From Nonomuraea basaltis (lineage in GTDB: Bacteria; Actinomycetota; Actinomycetes; Streptosporangiales; Streptosporangiaceae), in NCBI RefSeq assembly GCF_005893125.1, contig NZ_VCJS01000033.1, forward strand, positions 20,884 through 84,883: a stretch of 64,000 nucleotides of DNA, in the 5' to 3' direction. Shown piece after piece: positions 8,295-15,494 of the stretch. The notes beneath the pieces are model-generated. The model searched no databases. It had not been told where the DNA came from and saw only the letters and a program-made list of their open reading frames with translations. Each line of letters begins with the position of its first letter. Within the stretch, counting starts at the first letter, position 1. The position numbers and the translations under genes are program-made.

Positions 8295-9166
8295 ACGATA
8301 GCCGCGGCAGTCTTCCGGCGCGGTGGCCGCGCCCGGCCCGCTCGTACGGCCATGAAGAGGAGGACCGCTCCTGCGGCCGCGGCGACCAGGATGAGGACGA
8401 GCCCGGACTCCGGATCGCCGGGGCCGCCGGTCCACAGCTGCGGGCCGCTGACATGCCCGCGCAACAAGGGGGTCTCGCTGATGGCGCCGGCACCGGTCGA
8501 TCCCGCTCCGAACACCGAACTCTGGAACAGGTTCCAGCCGGTGTGGATGCCGATGGGCAGCCATAGTGAGCGGGTCAGCAGGAAGCCGCCGCCGAGCACG
8601 AGCCCGCCCGCCACGGTGATGCCGACGAGCGTCATGGCCGTGGCGTTGGCGTTGGGGGCATGGATGAGCCCGAAGACGGCGGCGCTGAGCGCGAGCGCCC
8701 ACCAGGAGCCTATGGCCTTCTCCGGCAGCCGCAGCAGCACACCGCGGAAGGCCCACTCCTCCCAGAAGGCGACGCACAGGGCGAGCAACGTCATGGTGAC
8801 GAGCGAACCGACGTCCACCGTGACCGCCGAGACGGTGTACCAGCCCGCCACGGCCATGATCCCGAACACCGCCGCCTGCACTCCTGCGCCGACCGCGAAA
8901 CCGCCCAAAAGGTGGCGGACCACATTCTTGGCCGGGAAGCCGAGGCCTGCGAGCGACTCGCCCTCCATGCGCCGCGCCAGCGGAACGGTGATCAGCGCCG
9001 CCACCACTCCCGCCAGGCCCAGCAGCAGCCCCAGGGCCGGGGTGAGGTTGCCGGGGCCGATCTGGAAGGCCGCTGCCAGGACGGCTTGAAGGACGAAGAA
9101 GACAGCCAGCACCACGACCAGCAGGGTGAACGCCTGAGGCAGCGGATGGCCGAGGAGTTTGCGCAT
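8291..9166 (-). CDS. CPBP-family intramembrane metalloprotease (Abi/CAAX-protease type)
   Basis: 291 residues with about eight membrane helices. The diagnostic motifs are present: FWEEWAFRG (EExxxR), FGLIHAPN with the metal His, and HTGWNLFQ. The chosen ATG at 9166 starts just before the first hydrophobic segment; an upstream start would add 18 poorly hydrophobic residues. Family members are integral membrane proteases linked to bacteriocin self-immunity or prenyl processing. Coupling to the response regulator by a GTGA overlap suggests a joint membrane-stress response (inference). Confidence 0.88.
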   Translation of the reverse strand: MRKLLGHPLPQAFTLLVVVLAVFFVLQAVLAAAFQIGPGNLTPALGLLLGLAGVVAALITVPLARRMEGESLAGLGFPAKNVVRHLLGGFAVGAGVQAAVFGIMAVAGWYTVSAVTVDVGSLVTMTLLALCVAFWEEWAFRGVLLRLPEKAIGSWWALALSAAVFGLIHAPNANATAMTLVGITVAGGLVLGGGFLLTRSLWLPIGIHTGWNLFQSSVFGAGSTGAGAISETPLLRGHVSGPQLWTGGPGDPESGLVLILVAAAAGAVLLFMAVRAGRARPPRRKTAAAIV

Positions 9167-9424
9167 GAGCGAGCTCCGATCAGTAGGGGGTGGCTCGATA
9201 CTCCGGCACGGTTCTCCCACTGTTCAAGATCCGTATTTGCCTCAAGGGATAACCCTGGGATGGGTTCTCCGCTCCTCAGTCCTGGAAATGACGTGTTCTC
9301 GCAAGTGCGCTCCCGGAGCGGGGGCTGCCGTCAGCCCACCGCTCGCCCGTGCCTCGGGCCCGGTCGGGCGATCATCTGTCCGCTGACCGACGCCCTTCCT
9401 CGCTGATCCGAAAGACGCACGAGC

Positions 9425-10699
9425 TCAGGGCGCCTGCTGTGGCGCCATCCGCTCTGTAGGAAGATCCCGCAGTTGGCGCAGGGGAGTGGCCAGCAGGATC
9501 AGCCCGCTGAGCGCGAAAATGCCCAGCATGACCCATAGTGCGGCCCGGACGCTGAACGCGCTGGCCAGTGTCCCGGCCAGGACTGCACCGAGCGGGATCG
9601 CGCCGAAGTTGATCACCTGGATGCTGGTGCTCACTCTGCCCATCAACTCGGTGGGCACGTAGCTTTGCATGAAGCCCGAGAAGATCACATTCCCCGCGAC
9701 AACGCCTGCGATCATCACGATGCTCGCCACGACGAACGGCACCAGCAGCAGCCCGCGATCAGTACACGCGATGAGCAGACCAGTCGGCGCAAGCCCCGCC
9801 TTACCGATCAGTACAGCCCGCGAGCTGCCCAGCCGCGCCGCCATCGGCCGGGCGGCGAGGGCGCCGAGGACGCCGCCCAGGCTGGTTGCCGCGAGCAACA
9901 TGCCGGTTACGCCGGCGCTCAGCCCGATGTCCTCTACCAGGAAGACCACCAGGAGTGACTGGTAGCCGGTCAGGGCCAGATTCGCGACGCAGCCGTAGAG
10001 CATGTTGCCCCGCAGCAGCGGGTCATTCAAGACCGTCCGCAGCCCCTCGTGGATCTCGCTGCGAAGCCGTCGCCGTGGACGGCGCTCGACGACCTCCTTG
10101 CGCTTGATGCCCAGCAGGCAGACGGCCGACACTGCGAAGCTCGCGGCGTCGGCCAGGAGACCACCGGCCGCCGAGAAGAGCTGGGCGATCAGTCCGGCCA
10201 TGCCGGGTCCCGCCAGGTTCGCCACCTGCTCACTGCCCTGCAATTTGGCGTTGGCCTCCAGCAGGTCCGGCCCGTCGACCAAGGACGGCAGGTAGGCGCG
10301 GTAGGCGGTCGCGAAAAACACCTTCGCTGCTCCGGCGACGAGAGCGACCCCGACGAGCTGGACGATCGTCAGCAGGCCCAGGACAGCCGTGATCGGCACA
10401 CTGATGAAGGCCGCAACCGACACGTAGTCAGCGACCAGCATCACCTTGCGGCGGGAAAGCCGATCTACCCAGGCGCCTGCGGGTAAGCCGATGAGCAGCC
10501 ACGGCAACCATGCGGCGGCGGCCAGGACACTGACCGCGAACGGCGGAGCGTGCAGCACGGTCACCGCGACCAGGGGTAGAGCGACGCCGGTGACGGCACT
10601 GCCCAGACTGCTGGCACTTTCGCCGATCCACAGCAGCCGGAAATCCCGCTGGCGAAGGAGCCCGAACGGGGACGGTCGGGCGCTTTGAGAAACGGTCAT
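9425..10699 (-). CDS. MFS efflux transporter (macrolide-efflux/MFS_3 type)
   Basis: 424 residues with 12 predicted membrane helices. It starts FGLLRQRDFRLLWIGESAS, which is typical of the MFS_3 exporters, and has the loop 2-3 motif GAWVDRLSRRKVM and the loop 8-9 motif AARLGSSRAVLIGK. The ATG overlaps the regulator stop (ATGA at 10696-10699), so it is the second gene of a two-gene operon with the ArsR regulator. The likely role is drug or metabolite export, repressed by that regulator. Confidence 0.9.
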   Translation of the reverse strand: MTVSQSARPSPFGLLRQRDFRLLWIGESASSLGSAVTGVALPLVAVTVLHAPPFAVSVLAAAAWLPWLLIGLPAGAWVDRLSRRKVMLVADYVSVAAFISVPITAVLGLLTIVQLVGVALVAGAAKVFFATAYRAYLPSLVDGPDLLEANAKLQGSEQVANLAGPGMAGLIAQLFSAAGGLLADAASFAVSAVCLLGIKRKEVVERRPRRRLRSEIHEGLRTVLNDPLLRGNMLYGCVANLALTGYQSLLVVFLVEDIGLSAGVTGMLLAATSLGGVLGALAARPMAARLGSSRAVLIGKAGLAPTGLLIACTDRGLLLVPFVVASIVMIAGVVAGNVIFSGFMQSYVPTELMGRVSTSIQVINFGAIPLGAVLAGTLASAFSVRAALWVMLGIFALSGLILLATPLRQLRDLPTERMAPQQAP

Positions 10700-11268
10700 G
10701 GCTGGGCGGGCACTGCCCGGGCGAAGGCGAATACGGTGTCGCGTTCCCTGCCGTCGTCGGGAAGCTCTCGCTCGGCCCACCGGTTCGTCACGGCCCTGAT
10801 CTCGGCGGCGAACTGGGCCAGCTCGTCGTCGGTCACGCGTAGCCAGGTCTCGGTAGAGAAGGGGCCGTGTGGCCAAGATTCCTGAACGGACTGCGGTTGG
10901 TCCGCCCAGCGGCGGACGTGGCCCGTCTGCCGCTCCAGGTTGATCGATTCGAGAGCCCGGGCGATCGCGTCGCCCGCGGCGTCCTGGGCGAAGTCGGTAG
11001 AGGACCAGCACAGACTCTGCGATGTCCGGCGCCACCACCGTTCGCGCCTATCTTTGGCCAGCTCTGGCGCCTCCTCTATCAGGTTTGCGCCGGCCAGGGC
11101 GCGGAGGTGGTGGCTGACGTTGCCTACAGCCTCTCCCGTGCGCTGGCTGAGCAGGCTCGCCGTGGCCGGACCGTACAGTTTCAGCAAGTCGAGCAAGCGT
11201 CGGCGCAGCGGATGCGCCATGGCGGCGAGCACACGCGAGTCGGTGATCGAAGGCGATTTGTCGGGCAT
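10696..11268 (-). CDS. ArsR-type winged-helix transcriptional regulator
   Basis: 190 residues. The N-terminal winged helix reads VLAAMAHPLRRRLLDLL, TASLLSQRTGEAVGNVSHHL, then RALAGANLIEEA and a basic wing (KDRRERWWRRT). The C-terminal 100 residues are a helical extension that may bind ligand. No Cys pair typical of metal sensors is evident. The start at 11268 was preferred over an upstream in-frame ATG because homology begins there. It is followed by the MFS exporter with an ATGA overlap and preceded by an inverted repeat, so autorepression is likely. Confidence 0.87.
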   Translation of the reverse strand: MPDKSPSITDSRVLAAMAHPLRRRLLDLLKLYGPATASLLSQRTGEAVGNVSHHLRALAGANLIEEAPELAKDRRERWWRRTSQSLCWSSTDFAQDAAGDAIARALESINLERQTGHVRRWADQPQSVQESWPHGPFSTETWLRVTDDELAQFAAEIRAVTNRWAERELPDDGRERDTVFAFARAVPAQP

Positions 11269-11282
11269 AGCGTGCACTCTAA

Positions 11283-11318
11283 ATACACAAGAGCAATTGT
11301 GCAATGACTCTTGTGTAT
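11283..11318. promoter_or_regulatory. Perfect 11-bp inverted repeat, candidate operator of the ArsR/MFS operon
   Basis: ATACACAAGAG at 11283-11293 is mirrored by CTCTTGTGTAT at 11308-11318 with a 14-bp spacer. The spacer holds a smaller inner dyad, ATTG-TG-CAAT at 11296-11305. The element lies 15 bp upstream of the ArsR start codon and is AT-rich against the background, as expected for a promoter-operator. Confidence 0.65.
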
Positions 11319-11454
11319 CTTGCGTGATCTTTCTGGACGTCGCCGTTCCGGACCGTGCGCTCCTGCGGGTCCGGCCGTGGGCCCTGTATCACGTCGCACG
11401 AGCTCCGATGGACTGCGGACGGAGAACGTCCGGAATGGGGTCTACGGTGGCGAC

Positions 11455-11811
11455 ATGACCGACAGTGATCACTGGTGGGAGCCGCCCCTGGCCGGTACCG
11501 AGGCCGAGCACCTCGTCGGTACGCTCGACCGCCTGCGCACAACCTTCCGCTGGAAGACCGACGACCTCGATGCGGGCGGGCTGCAGGCCCGCATCGGCGC
11601 CTCCTCGCTGACGCTGGGCGGCCTGCTCAAGCACCTCGCGCGTGCCGAAGAGCAGATGTTCAGCACCAAACTCAGCGGCGCGCTGCGGCACACCGGGCAT
11701 GCCGACCGTGGACGGGCTGGTCGGCGAGGACCCTCCGGCTGGATGGCACGCAACGTCCAACCGACCACGCCTGCGCAGCTGACCGGCGTACCGGCAAACG
11801 AGGGGTCGTAG
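11455..11811 (+). pseudogene. DinB-like (DUF664) protein, frameshifted and truncated
   Basis: Residues 1-78 match the DUF664/DinB family: MTDSDHWWEPPLAGTEAEHL, LRTTFRWKTDDLDAGGLQAR, SSLTLGGLLKHLARAEE with a metal-type His, then FSTKLSGA. After that the expected W-rich continuation is missing and an unrelated Arg/Thr-rich tail follows for 40 residues, so a frameshift or deletion near 11690 is likely. Full members are about 160-170 residues; this is 118. It is divergent to the ArsR gene. Confidence 0.6.
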
Positions 11812-11845
11812 GACGCGACCGTCAGCGTCGTCCGCAGGCAGTCGA

Positions 11846-11985
11846 CTAGTGAAGCGTCTGTGCCAGTTCGGCCGCCTTCGTCGTGACAACCGAAACATCG
11901 GTGACATCGTGTACTTCCGCGGACAGGTTCCGAAACACCTGCTGCGCTTCCTCGAACGCATTCCACTGCGCGTCGTCGGTCGCAC
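11846..11985 (-). pseudogene. C-terminal fragment of an unidentified helical protein
   Basis: The minus strand ends with DDAQWNAFEEAQQVFRNL followed by AEVHDVTDVSVVTTKAAEL and QTLH before the stop at 11846. The helical heptad pattern and natural composition look coding, but the frame upstream runs antisense through the DNA-ligase fragment, so only about 45 residues remain. The family was not recognised. Confidence 0.3.
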
Positions 11986-12268
11986 CACCCGGCTCACCGC
12001 GCAGGCCGCGGCCAAGATCGCCACTCTGCTGACCCCTGCAGACGACGGACACTCGTGGCCGGCGACGCTGCCCCCCGGATGGGCGGGGAGCCCGTACGGC
12101 CAGCGCGGACCCCTGACCTACACCCGGGTCCAACCCGACCTGGTCGTGGAAGTCCTGATCGACACCGCCACGGACCTGGGCAAACATCGGCATCCCGTTC
12201 GCTACCTACGCCCACGCGCCGACCTTGACCCTGCGCACGTGGTCGAGGGGCACGACGCCGCGGCGTAG
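11985..12268 (+). pseudogene. C-terminal fragment of an ATP-dependent DNA ligase
   Basis: The reading frame gives WPATLPPGWAGSPYGQRGPL, then RVQPDLVVEVLIDTATD and KHRHPVRYLRPRADLDP, which match the OB-fold end of actinobacterial ATP-dependent (LigC/LigD-like) ligases. The adenylation domain with the catalytic Lys is absent. Upstream sequence in this frame (from 11849) is unrelated. It is a decayed, non-catalytic remnant. Confidence 0.6.
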
Positions 12269-12282
12269 TCATCGAGGTGGGG

Positions 12283-12624
12283 TCAGCGCGCGGCGGGCAC
12301 CAGCTCCGACAATGCGCGAATGAGCCCGCGGTGACCCGGCTGACGAACCCGCGAGTTCCCCACCCGGCCGGCTGACACCCACGGTGATCTGCTGCCACCA
12401 GTCCGACCAAGCCGAGCAGACCTCGCCAGCGACCGCGTGGCCCGCCAGCGCACCCTTCTCCGAATGCGTCCCACTTCATACAGGCGCGACGCATGAGGCA
12501 CACGCTGGAACGACCTGACCCGGTCCACCAGGCCGAACACCGTCAACCGAGACCTCGGTAGTCTCCGTCCTGCAAGCGACAAGACCACCAATTGAGCGAC
12601 GTGAAGAAGTGGCTCCATCTTCAT
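12283..12624 (-). CDS. Small hypothetical basic protein
   Basis: 113 residues from an ATG at 12624 with GGAAGG nine bases upstream. The N-terminus, KMEPLLHVAQLVVLSLAGRR, is amphipathic to hydrophobic; the rest is rich in Arg and Ser. No family was recognised. It sits between the ligase fragment and the repeat-bearing gene, in a zone with other broken genes, so it may be a remnant. Confidence 0.35.
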   Translation of the reverse strand: MKMEPLLHVAQLVVLSLAGRRLPRSRLTVFGLVDRVRSFQRVPHASRLYEVGRIRRRVRWRATRSLARSARLGRTGGSRSPWVSAGRVGNSRVRQPGHRGLIRALSELVPAAR

Positions 12625-12771
12625 GATCAACAACCTTCCTGGGGAGACCCCCGAGGGCGCCTCAGCGCCTGACAGAGGCGATCAATCTCCACCCACCAGT
12701 CCAGCAAGGCCGGAAACGGCGCTCCACGGCTCACACGAGGCCGCTCGGCGCCCACCGTGCCGGACCGGATC

Positions 12772-13041
12772 ATGACCGAGCCCGAAGAGATCTTCCAACG
12801 CGAGGTGCTGCGCCGTCACCAACTCCCCGACGCGCCGCTCGTCGGCGCGACAGAGCCCGAAGAGCTCTTCCAGCAGGAGCTGCGCGACCAGCACCGCCAG
12901 CCCGGCGGCCGTACCCTTGCCGACCTTGCCGACCCGGCCGACCCGGCCGACCCGGCCGACCCGGCCGACGCGCAAGCCGTCGCCGCTGACCGTGCCTGGC
13001 TGACCACCATGATGGCCAGGCGCACCGCCGACGGCGGGTGA
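12772..13041 (+). CDS. Small acidic protein with a duplicated EPEE(I/L)FQ motif and a D-P-A repeat
   Basis: 89 residues. Two similar segments occur in a row, TEPEEIFQREVLRRHQ and TEPEELFQQELRDQH, then a (DPA)n stretch coded by 9-bp tandem repeats, then a Trp-containing helix. GC3 is high in this frame, which supports coding. An in-frame GTG at 12757 is an alternative start; neither start has a strong ribosome site. The opposite strand is also open, so strand choice is uncertain. The function is unknown. Confidence 0.4.
   Translation: MTEPEEIFQREVLRRHQLPDAPLVGATEPEELFQQELRDQHRQPGGRTLADLADPADPADPADPADAQAVAADRAWLTTMMARRTADGG
12922..12966. repeat. 9-bp tandem repeat (GACCCGGCC)
   Basis: Four perfect copies lie at 12931-12966, preceded by one diverged copy (GACCTTGCC at 12922-12930). 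In the plus-strand gene they encode repeated Asp-Pro-Ala; on the other strand they would encode Gly-Arg-Val. A copy-number-variable stretch is plausible. Confidence 0.85.
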
Positions 13042-13181
13042 CACCGATCCCAGTAGTGCGGCGGCCAGCGACCGCCCGCAACTTTTGTGGCAGCCCAACT
13101 CCGACCAAGGCAACTCGTAGGTGCCCCTGGGACGTCGCCTCCACGGCCACACAACCCGGGCATCCTCCCCGTGATCAACCC

Positions 13182-13625
13182 TCAGTTGCCTGATAAGAGC
13201 TTCGCCACAGGCTCTTCGGGGGCCTTCAACTGGGCCAGGGTCTGGGTCAACGTGAGCCACGCATTCAAGCGAATCCAAAACCGCCAGCGTGGCCCGCCCA
13301 GCACTGTGGCCATCTGCCCGGCCAGCTCCAGCACCTGCGCGCACTGCTCTGACCGCGGGCGCTCCGACAGGATCACCCCGAGCTGAACGAACAGGTAGTC
13401 GCCGATGAGCGTCCGCGCTGGCCCCGCGAACGTGGCCAGGTAGCGGCCGGCGTCATCTGCCAACCCCCGCACCTCATCCTCAAGCCGTGCGAACTGCCGC
13501 GCCTGCTCGGCCCGGAGCTTCTCCCGTACCTCCCTACTCGCCTCGGCCGGCAGCTCGGCCCCCGCCGCCGTGGCCGTCAGCCCGACAACGGCCACCCGGG
13601 CGAGCAGGTCCCGCCGGGCTCGCAC
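13182..13625 (-). CDS. Hypothetical helical protein, resembling the C-terminal part of XRE-type regulators
   Basis: 147 residues from a GTG at 13625 with GGAGG three to four bases upstream. It opens with RARRDLLARVAVVGLTATAA, the kind of segment that follows the helix-turn-helix in actinobacterial XRE/TPR regulators, then TPR-like helices (GDYLFVQLGVILSE, QCAQVLELAGQMATVLG). No DNA-binding domain is present, so it is either a truncated regulator or an independent helical protein. It diverges from the split-nuclease gene at 13653 and could be a partner or immunity protein; that is speculation. Confidence 0.45.
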   Translation of the reverse strand: MRARRDLLARVAVVGLTATAAGAELPAEASREVREKLRAEQARQFARLEDEVRGLADDAGRYLATFAGPARTLIGDYLFVQLGVILSERPRSEQCAQVLELAGQMATVLGGPRWRFWIRLNAWLTLTQTLAQLKAPEEPVAKLLSGN

Positions 13626-13644
13626 CGCCTCCAGGACTAATCGG

Positions 13645-13650
13645 TATAGT
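13645..13650 (+). promoter_or_regulatory. Candidate -10 box for a leaderless split-nuclease transcript
   Basis: TATAGT at 13645-13650 lies directly before the in-frame ATG codons at 13653 and 13659. A transcription start about seven bases downstream would coincide with the second ATG. A similar GATAGT lies before the WXG100-like gene at 16948-16953. The -35 region is not obvious. Confidence 0.4.
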
Positions 13651-13652
13651 TG

Positions 13653-14402
13653 ATGACCATGGGCATTGAGGCGGGCATGAAGTTCGGCCCTGTGGGCAAG
13701 CTGGCCGACGAGGTGGACGGGGCGCGCACCGCCGTGGAGGAGGGGCGCAAGGCGCTCTCCGACAGCCCGGGAGCCGTCACCTACGTGCCGGTGCCGAGCG
13801 TGCCGGGGTCCAACGCGTTCGGCAACACGTCCAAGGCCACGGAGGCCGGCTCAGCGCACGCGTCCGTCCAGGCCTCCGCCGACAGTCTCGCCGAGATCTT
13901 CATCGGCGTGCTCGACTCCGACGGCGAGCGGCTGCGCAAGGTCATCAAGGCGTTCAAGGACCTGGACGACGAGATCGCCGATCGGCTGTTCGCGAACGCC
14001 GCCAAGGGCTTCGACGTCTACAGCGCCCACGTGCACAGCCACGGGCTGCACGAGTACGACGACTACGTGCGCACCGGGCAGATCAACCGGCTGCACGAGG
14101 CCATGAACGGCGGCCCGTCACTGCTCGGCGGCGACCTCAACGTCATCACCAACAACGGCGACAACCCGAAGAACACCTCGTCCGGCGACGCCATCGGCGA
14201 CATGGCCGGCGAGGGCTACACGGTCTACTCCGGGGCGACCAACGCCGACGGTGACATCGTCGGCACCTCGCCCTCCGGCACCCGCATCGACCACGTGGCC
14301 GGCTCGCCCGCCCTCACCATGGACGGGCAACCCACCCTGATGGACGGCTCCACCTCCGACCACGACGGCCAGGTCGTCGACGTGCAGGTGCCCGACTGGT
14401 AG
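13653..14402 (+). CDS. WXG-like N-terminus fused to the C-terminal half of an EEP nuclease
   Basis: 249 residues. Residues 1-118 are an alpha-helical ESX-substrate-like region (helices around 14-36 and 62-116). Residues 119-249 carry only the second half of the endonuclease/exonuclease/phosphatase fold: H126 in DVYSAHVHSHG, D161 and N163 in LLGGDLN, D213/H214 in RIDHV, and D236/H237 in SDHDGQVVDVQV. The first half of the fold, with the catalytic Glu, is missing here but is found in the opposing gene that ends six bases away. Alone this protein should be inactive. ATG 13659 is an alternative start. No signal peptide; export through an ESX-type system is inferred. Confidence 0.8.
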   Translation: MTMGIEAGMKFGPVGKLADEVDGARTAVEEGRKALSDSPGAVTYVPVPSVPGSNAFGNTSKATEAGSAHASVQASADSLAEIFIGVLDSDGERLRKVIKAFKDLDDEIADRLFANAAKGFDVYSAHVHSHGLHEYDDYVRTGQINRLHEAMNGGPSLLGGDLNVITNNGDNPKNTSSGDAIGDMAGEGYTVYSGATNADGDIVGTSPSGTRIDHVAGSPALTMDGQPTLMDGSTSDHDGQVVDVQVPDW

Positions 14403-14419
14403 GCCGCTCACCGCGGCCT
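14401..14419. terminator. 7-bp hairpin spanning both stop codons of the split nuclease pair
   Basis: AGGCCGC (14401-14407) pairs with GCGGCCT (14413-14419) around the loop TCACC. The plus-strand TAG (14400-14402) overlaps the left arm and the minus-strand stop (14408-14410) lies in the loop. It may act as a shared terminator of the convergent genes, or mark a recombination joint. No U-tract follows. Confidence 0.45.
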
Positions 14420-15436
14420 GATCTGCACCTCCGTGCGGGCGGCGGAGCGGCCCTCGCCGTCGTCGATGCGGTGGTCGCCTCCGCCCGGCTGGTTGGCCGG
14501 CAGGTCGATGTGGCCGCCCTCGACGTCGAGCTTGATGGTGTCGCTGCCTTCCGAGCCCGCGATGACGTCGCCTTCGCGCACGAGCACGGCGTTGCCGAAC
14601 GACGCGTTGACGATGTCGCCGAGGATGGGGATGTCGTCGTCGGCGTGGTACTTGTTGCTCGCCTCCGCGTACTGGACGTCCCAGTTGTCGCCCGTGCGGC
14701 TCTCCAGTTCCTCCTCCAGGTTGTAGATGTCGTGCTGGAAGACCTCCTGGATCGTGGCGATGTCGGCGTCCTGGCCTGTGATGGCGTCGGCGATGTCGTC
14801 GATGTCCTCGGAGTCGGTGCCTGCGTCGTTGCCGGGGGAGTTGCCGGCGCCCTGGCCGATGTTGAGGTTCACCATGCGGATGGACCGGGGCTTCCAATCC
14901 TCGGCGATCAGGTCGAACTGCTCGCGGTAGAAGTCGAGGTCCTGCCGCTTCTCCTCCAGTACGGTATCGACGCGGCGGCGGATCTCGTTGGCCGTGCTGA
15001 TCGCGGCGTTGACCAGGGTGGTCTGCTCGGCGGTCTCGGGCCGGAAGGTCAGGCCGTCGGTGCCGGTGCCGGCGGGCACCGCCTTGAGCCTGTCGCGCTC
15101 GTCGTCGAGGAGCCCCTGCTGGACCCGGAGCGTCGTGGCGGTCAGGTCAAGCGTCTGCGCGATGTTGTCGGCCCATGCCGCGGCCCGCTCGATGTCGGCG
15201 GTGAGGCGCTTACGGTAGCCGTTGAACGAGTCGGCGGTGTCGCCCGTCCAGTGCTCGTTGGCGAAGACCGCCTTGGCCGCGTTGTTGATCTTCCCCTCCG
15301 CGGAGCGCACCTTGGAGCCGAGGCCGCGCCACGCCTCGGCCAGCAGCTCCAGCCGCCCGGGATCGGCGCGCAGGTCCCACACGTCGGCGGTGGTGATCGC
15401 TGCCTGGCTCGTCTCGCTCGTGGGCTCGGGTGCCAT
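14408..15436 (-). CDS. WXG-like N-terminus fused to the N-terminal half of an EEP nuclease
   Basis: 342 residues from the ATG at 15436 with AAAGGTGA upstream; a GTG three codons earlier is possible. Residues 1-180 are helical with a WTG turn at 63-65 (NEHWTGDTADSF), as in WXG100/LXG ESX substrates. Residues 183-342 carry the first half of an EEP fold: RMVNLNIGQG (N192), catalytic E231 in DIATIQEVF, N282 in FGNAVLVREG and the strand GRSAARTEVQI. The protein stops right there, before the His/Asp motifs, which are coded on the opposite strand in the gene at 13653-14402. It lies 49 bases downstream of the CpnT-like gene, probably in one operon. Confidence 0.8.
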   Translation of the reverse strand: MAPEPTSETSQAAITTADVWDLRADPGRLELLAEAWRGLGSKVRSAEGKINNAAKAVFANEHWTGDTADSFNGYRKRLTADIERAAAWADNIAQTLDLTATTLRVQQGLLDDERDRLKAVPAGTGTDGLTFRPETAEQTTLVNAAISTANEIRRRVDTVLEEKRQDLDFYREQFDLIAEDWKPRSIRMVNLNIGQGAGNSPGNDAGTDSEDIDDIADAITGQDADIATIQEVFQHDIYNLEEELESRTGDNWDVQYAEASNKYHADDDIPILGDIVNASFGNAVLVREGDVIAGSEGSDTIKLDVEGGHIDLPANQPGGGDHRIDDGEGRSAARTEVQIRPR

Positions 15437-15494
15437 GGTGATCACCTTTACACCAGTTCGTCGTCTACTGCAAGGTCGTCAGTCAGGACGGGAG

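Noticed and set aside
13970..14430. Recognisable invertase-type repeats flanking the C-terminal nuclease half
   Set aside because: Only weak matches (GATC-GGC-type words) were found at the two ends; no convincing inverted repeat pair, so inversion is kept as a hypothesis only.
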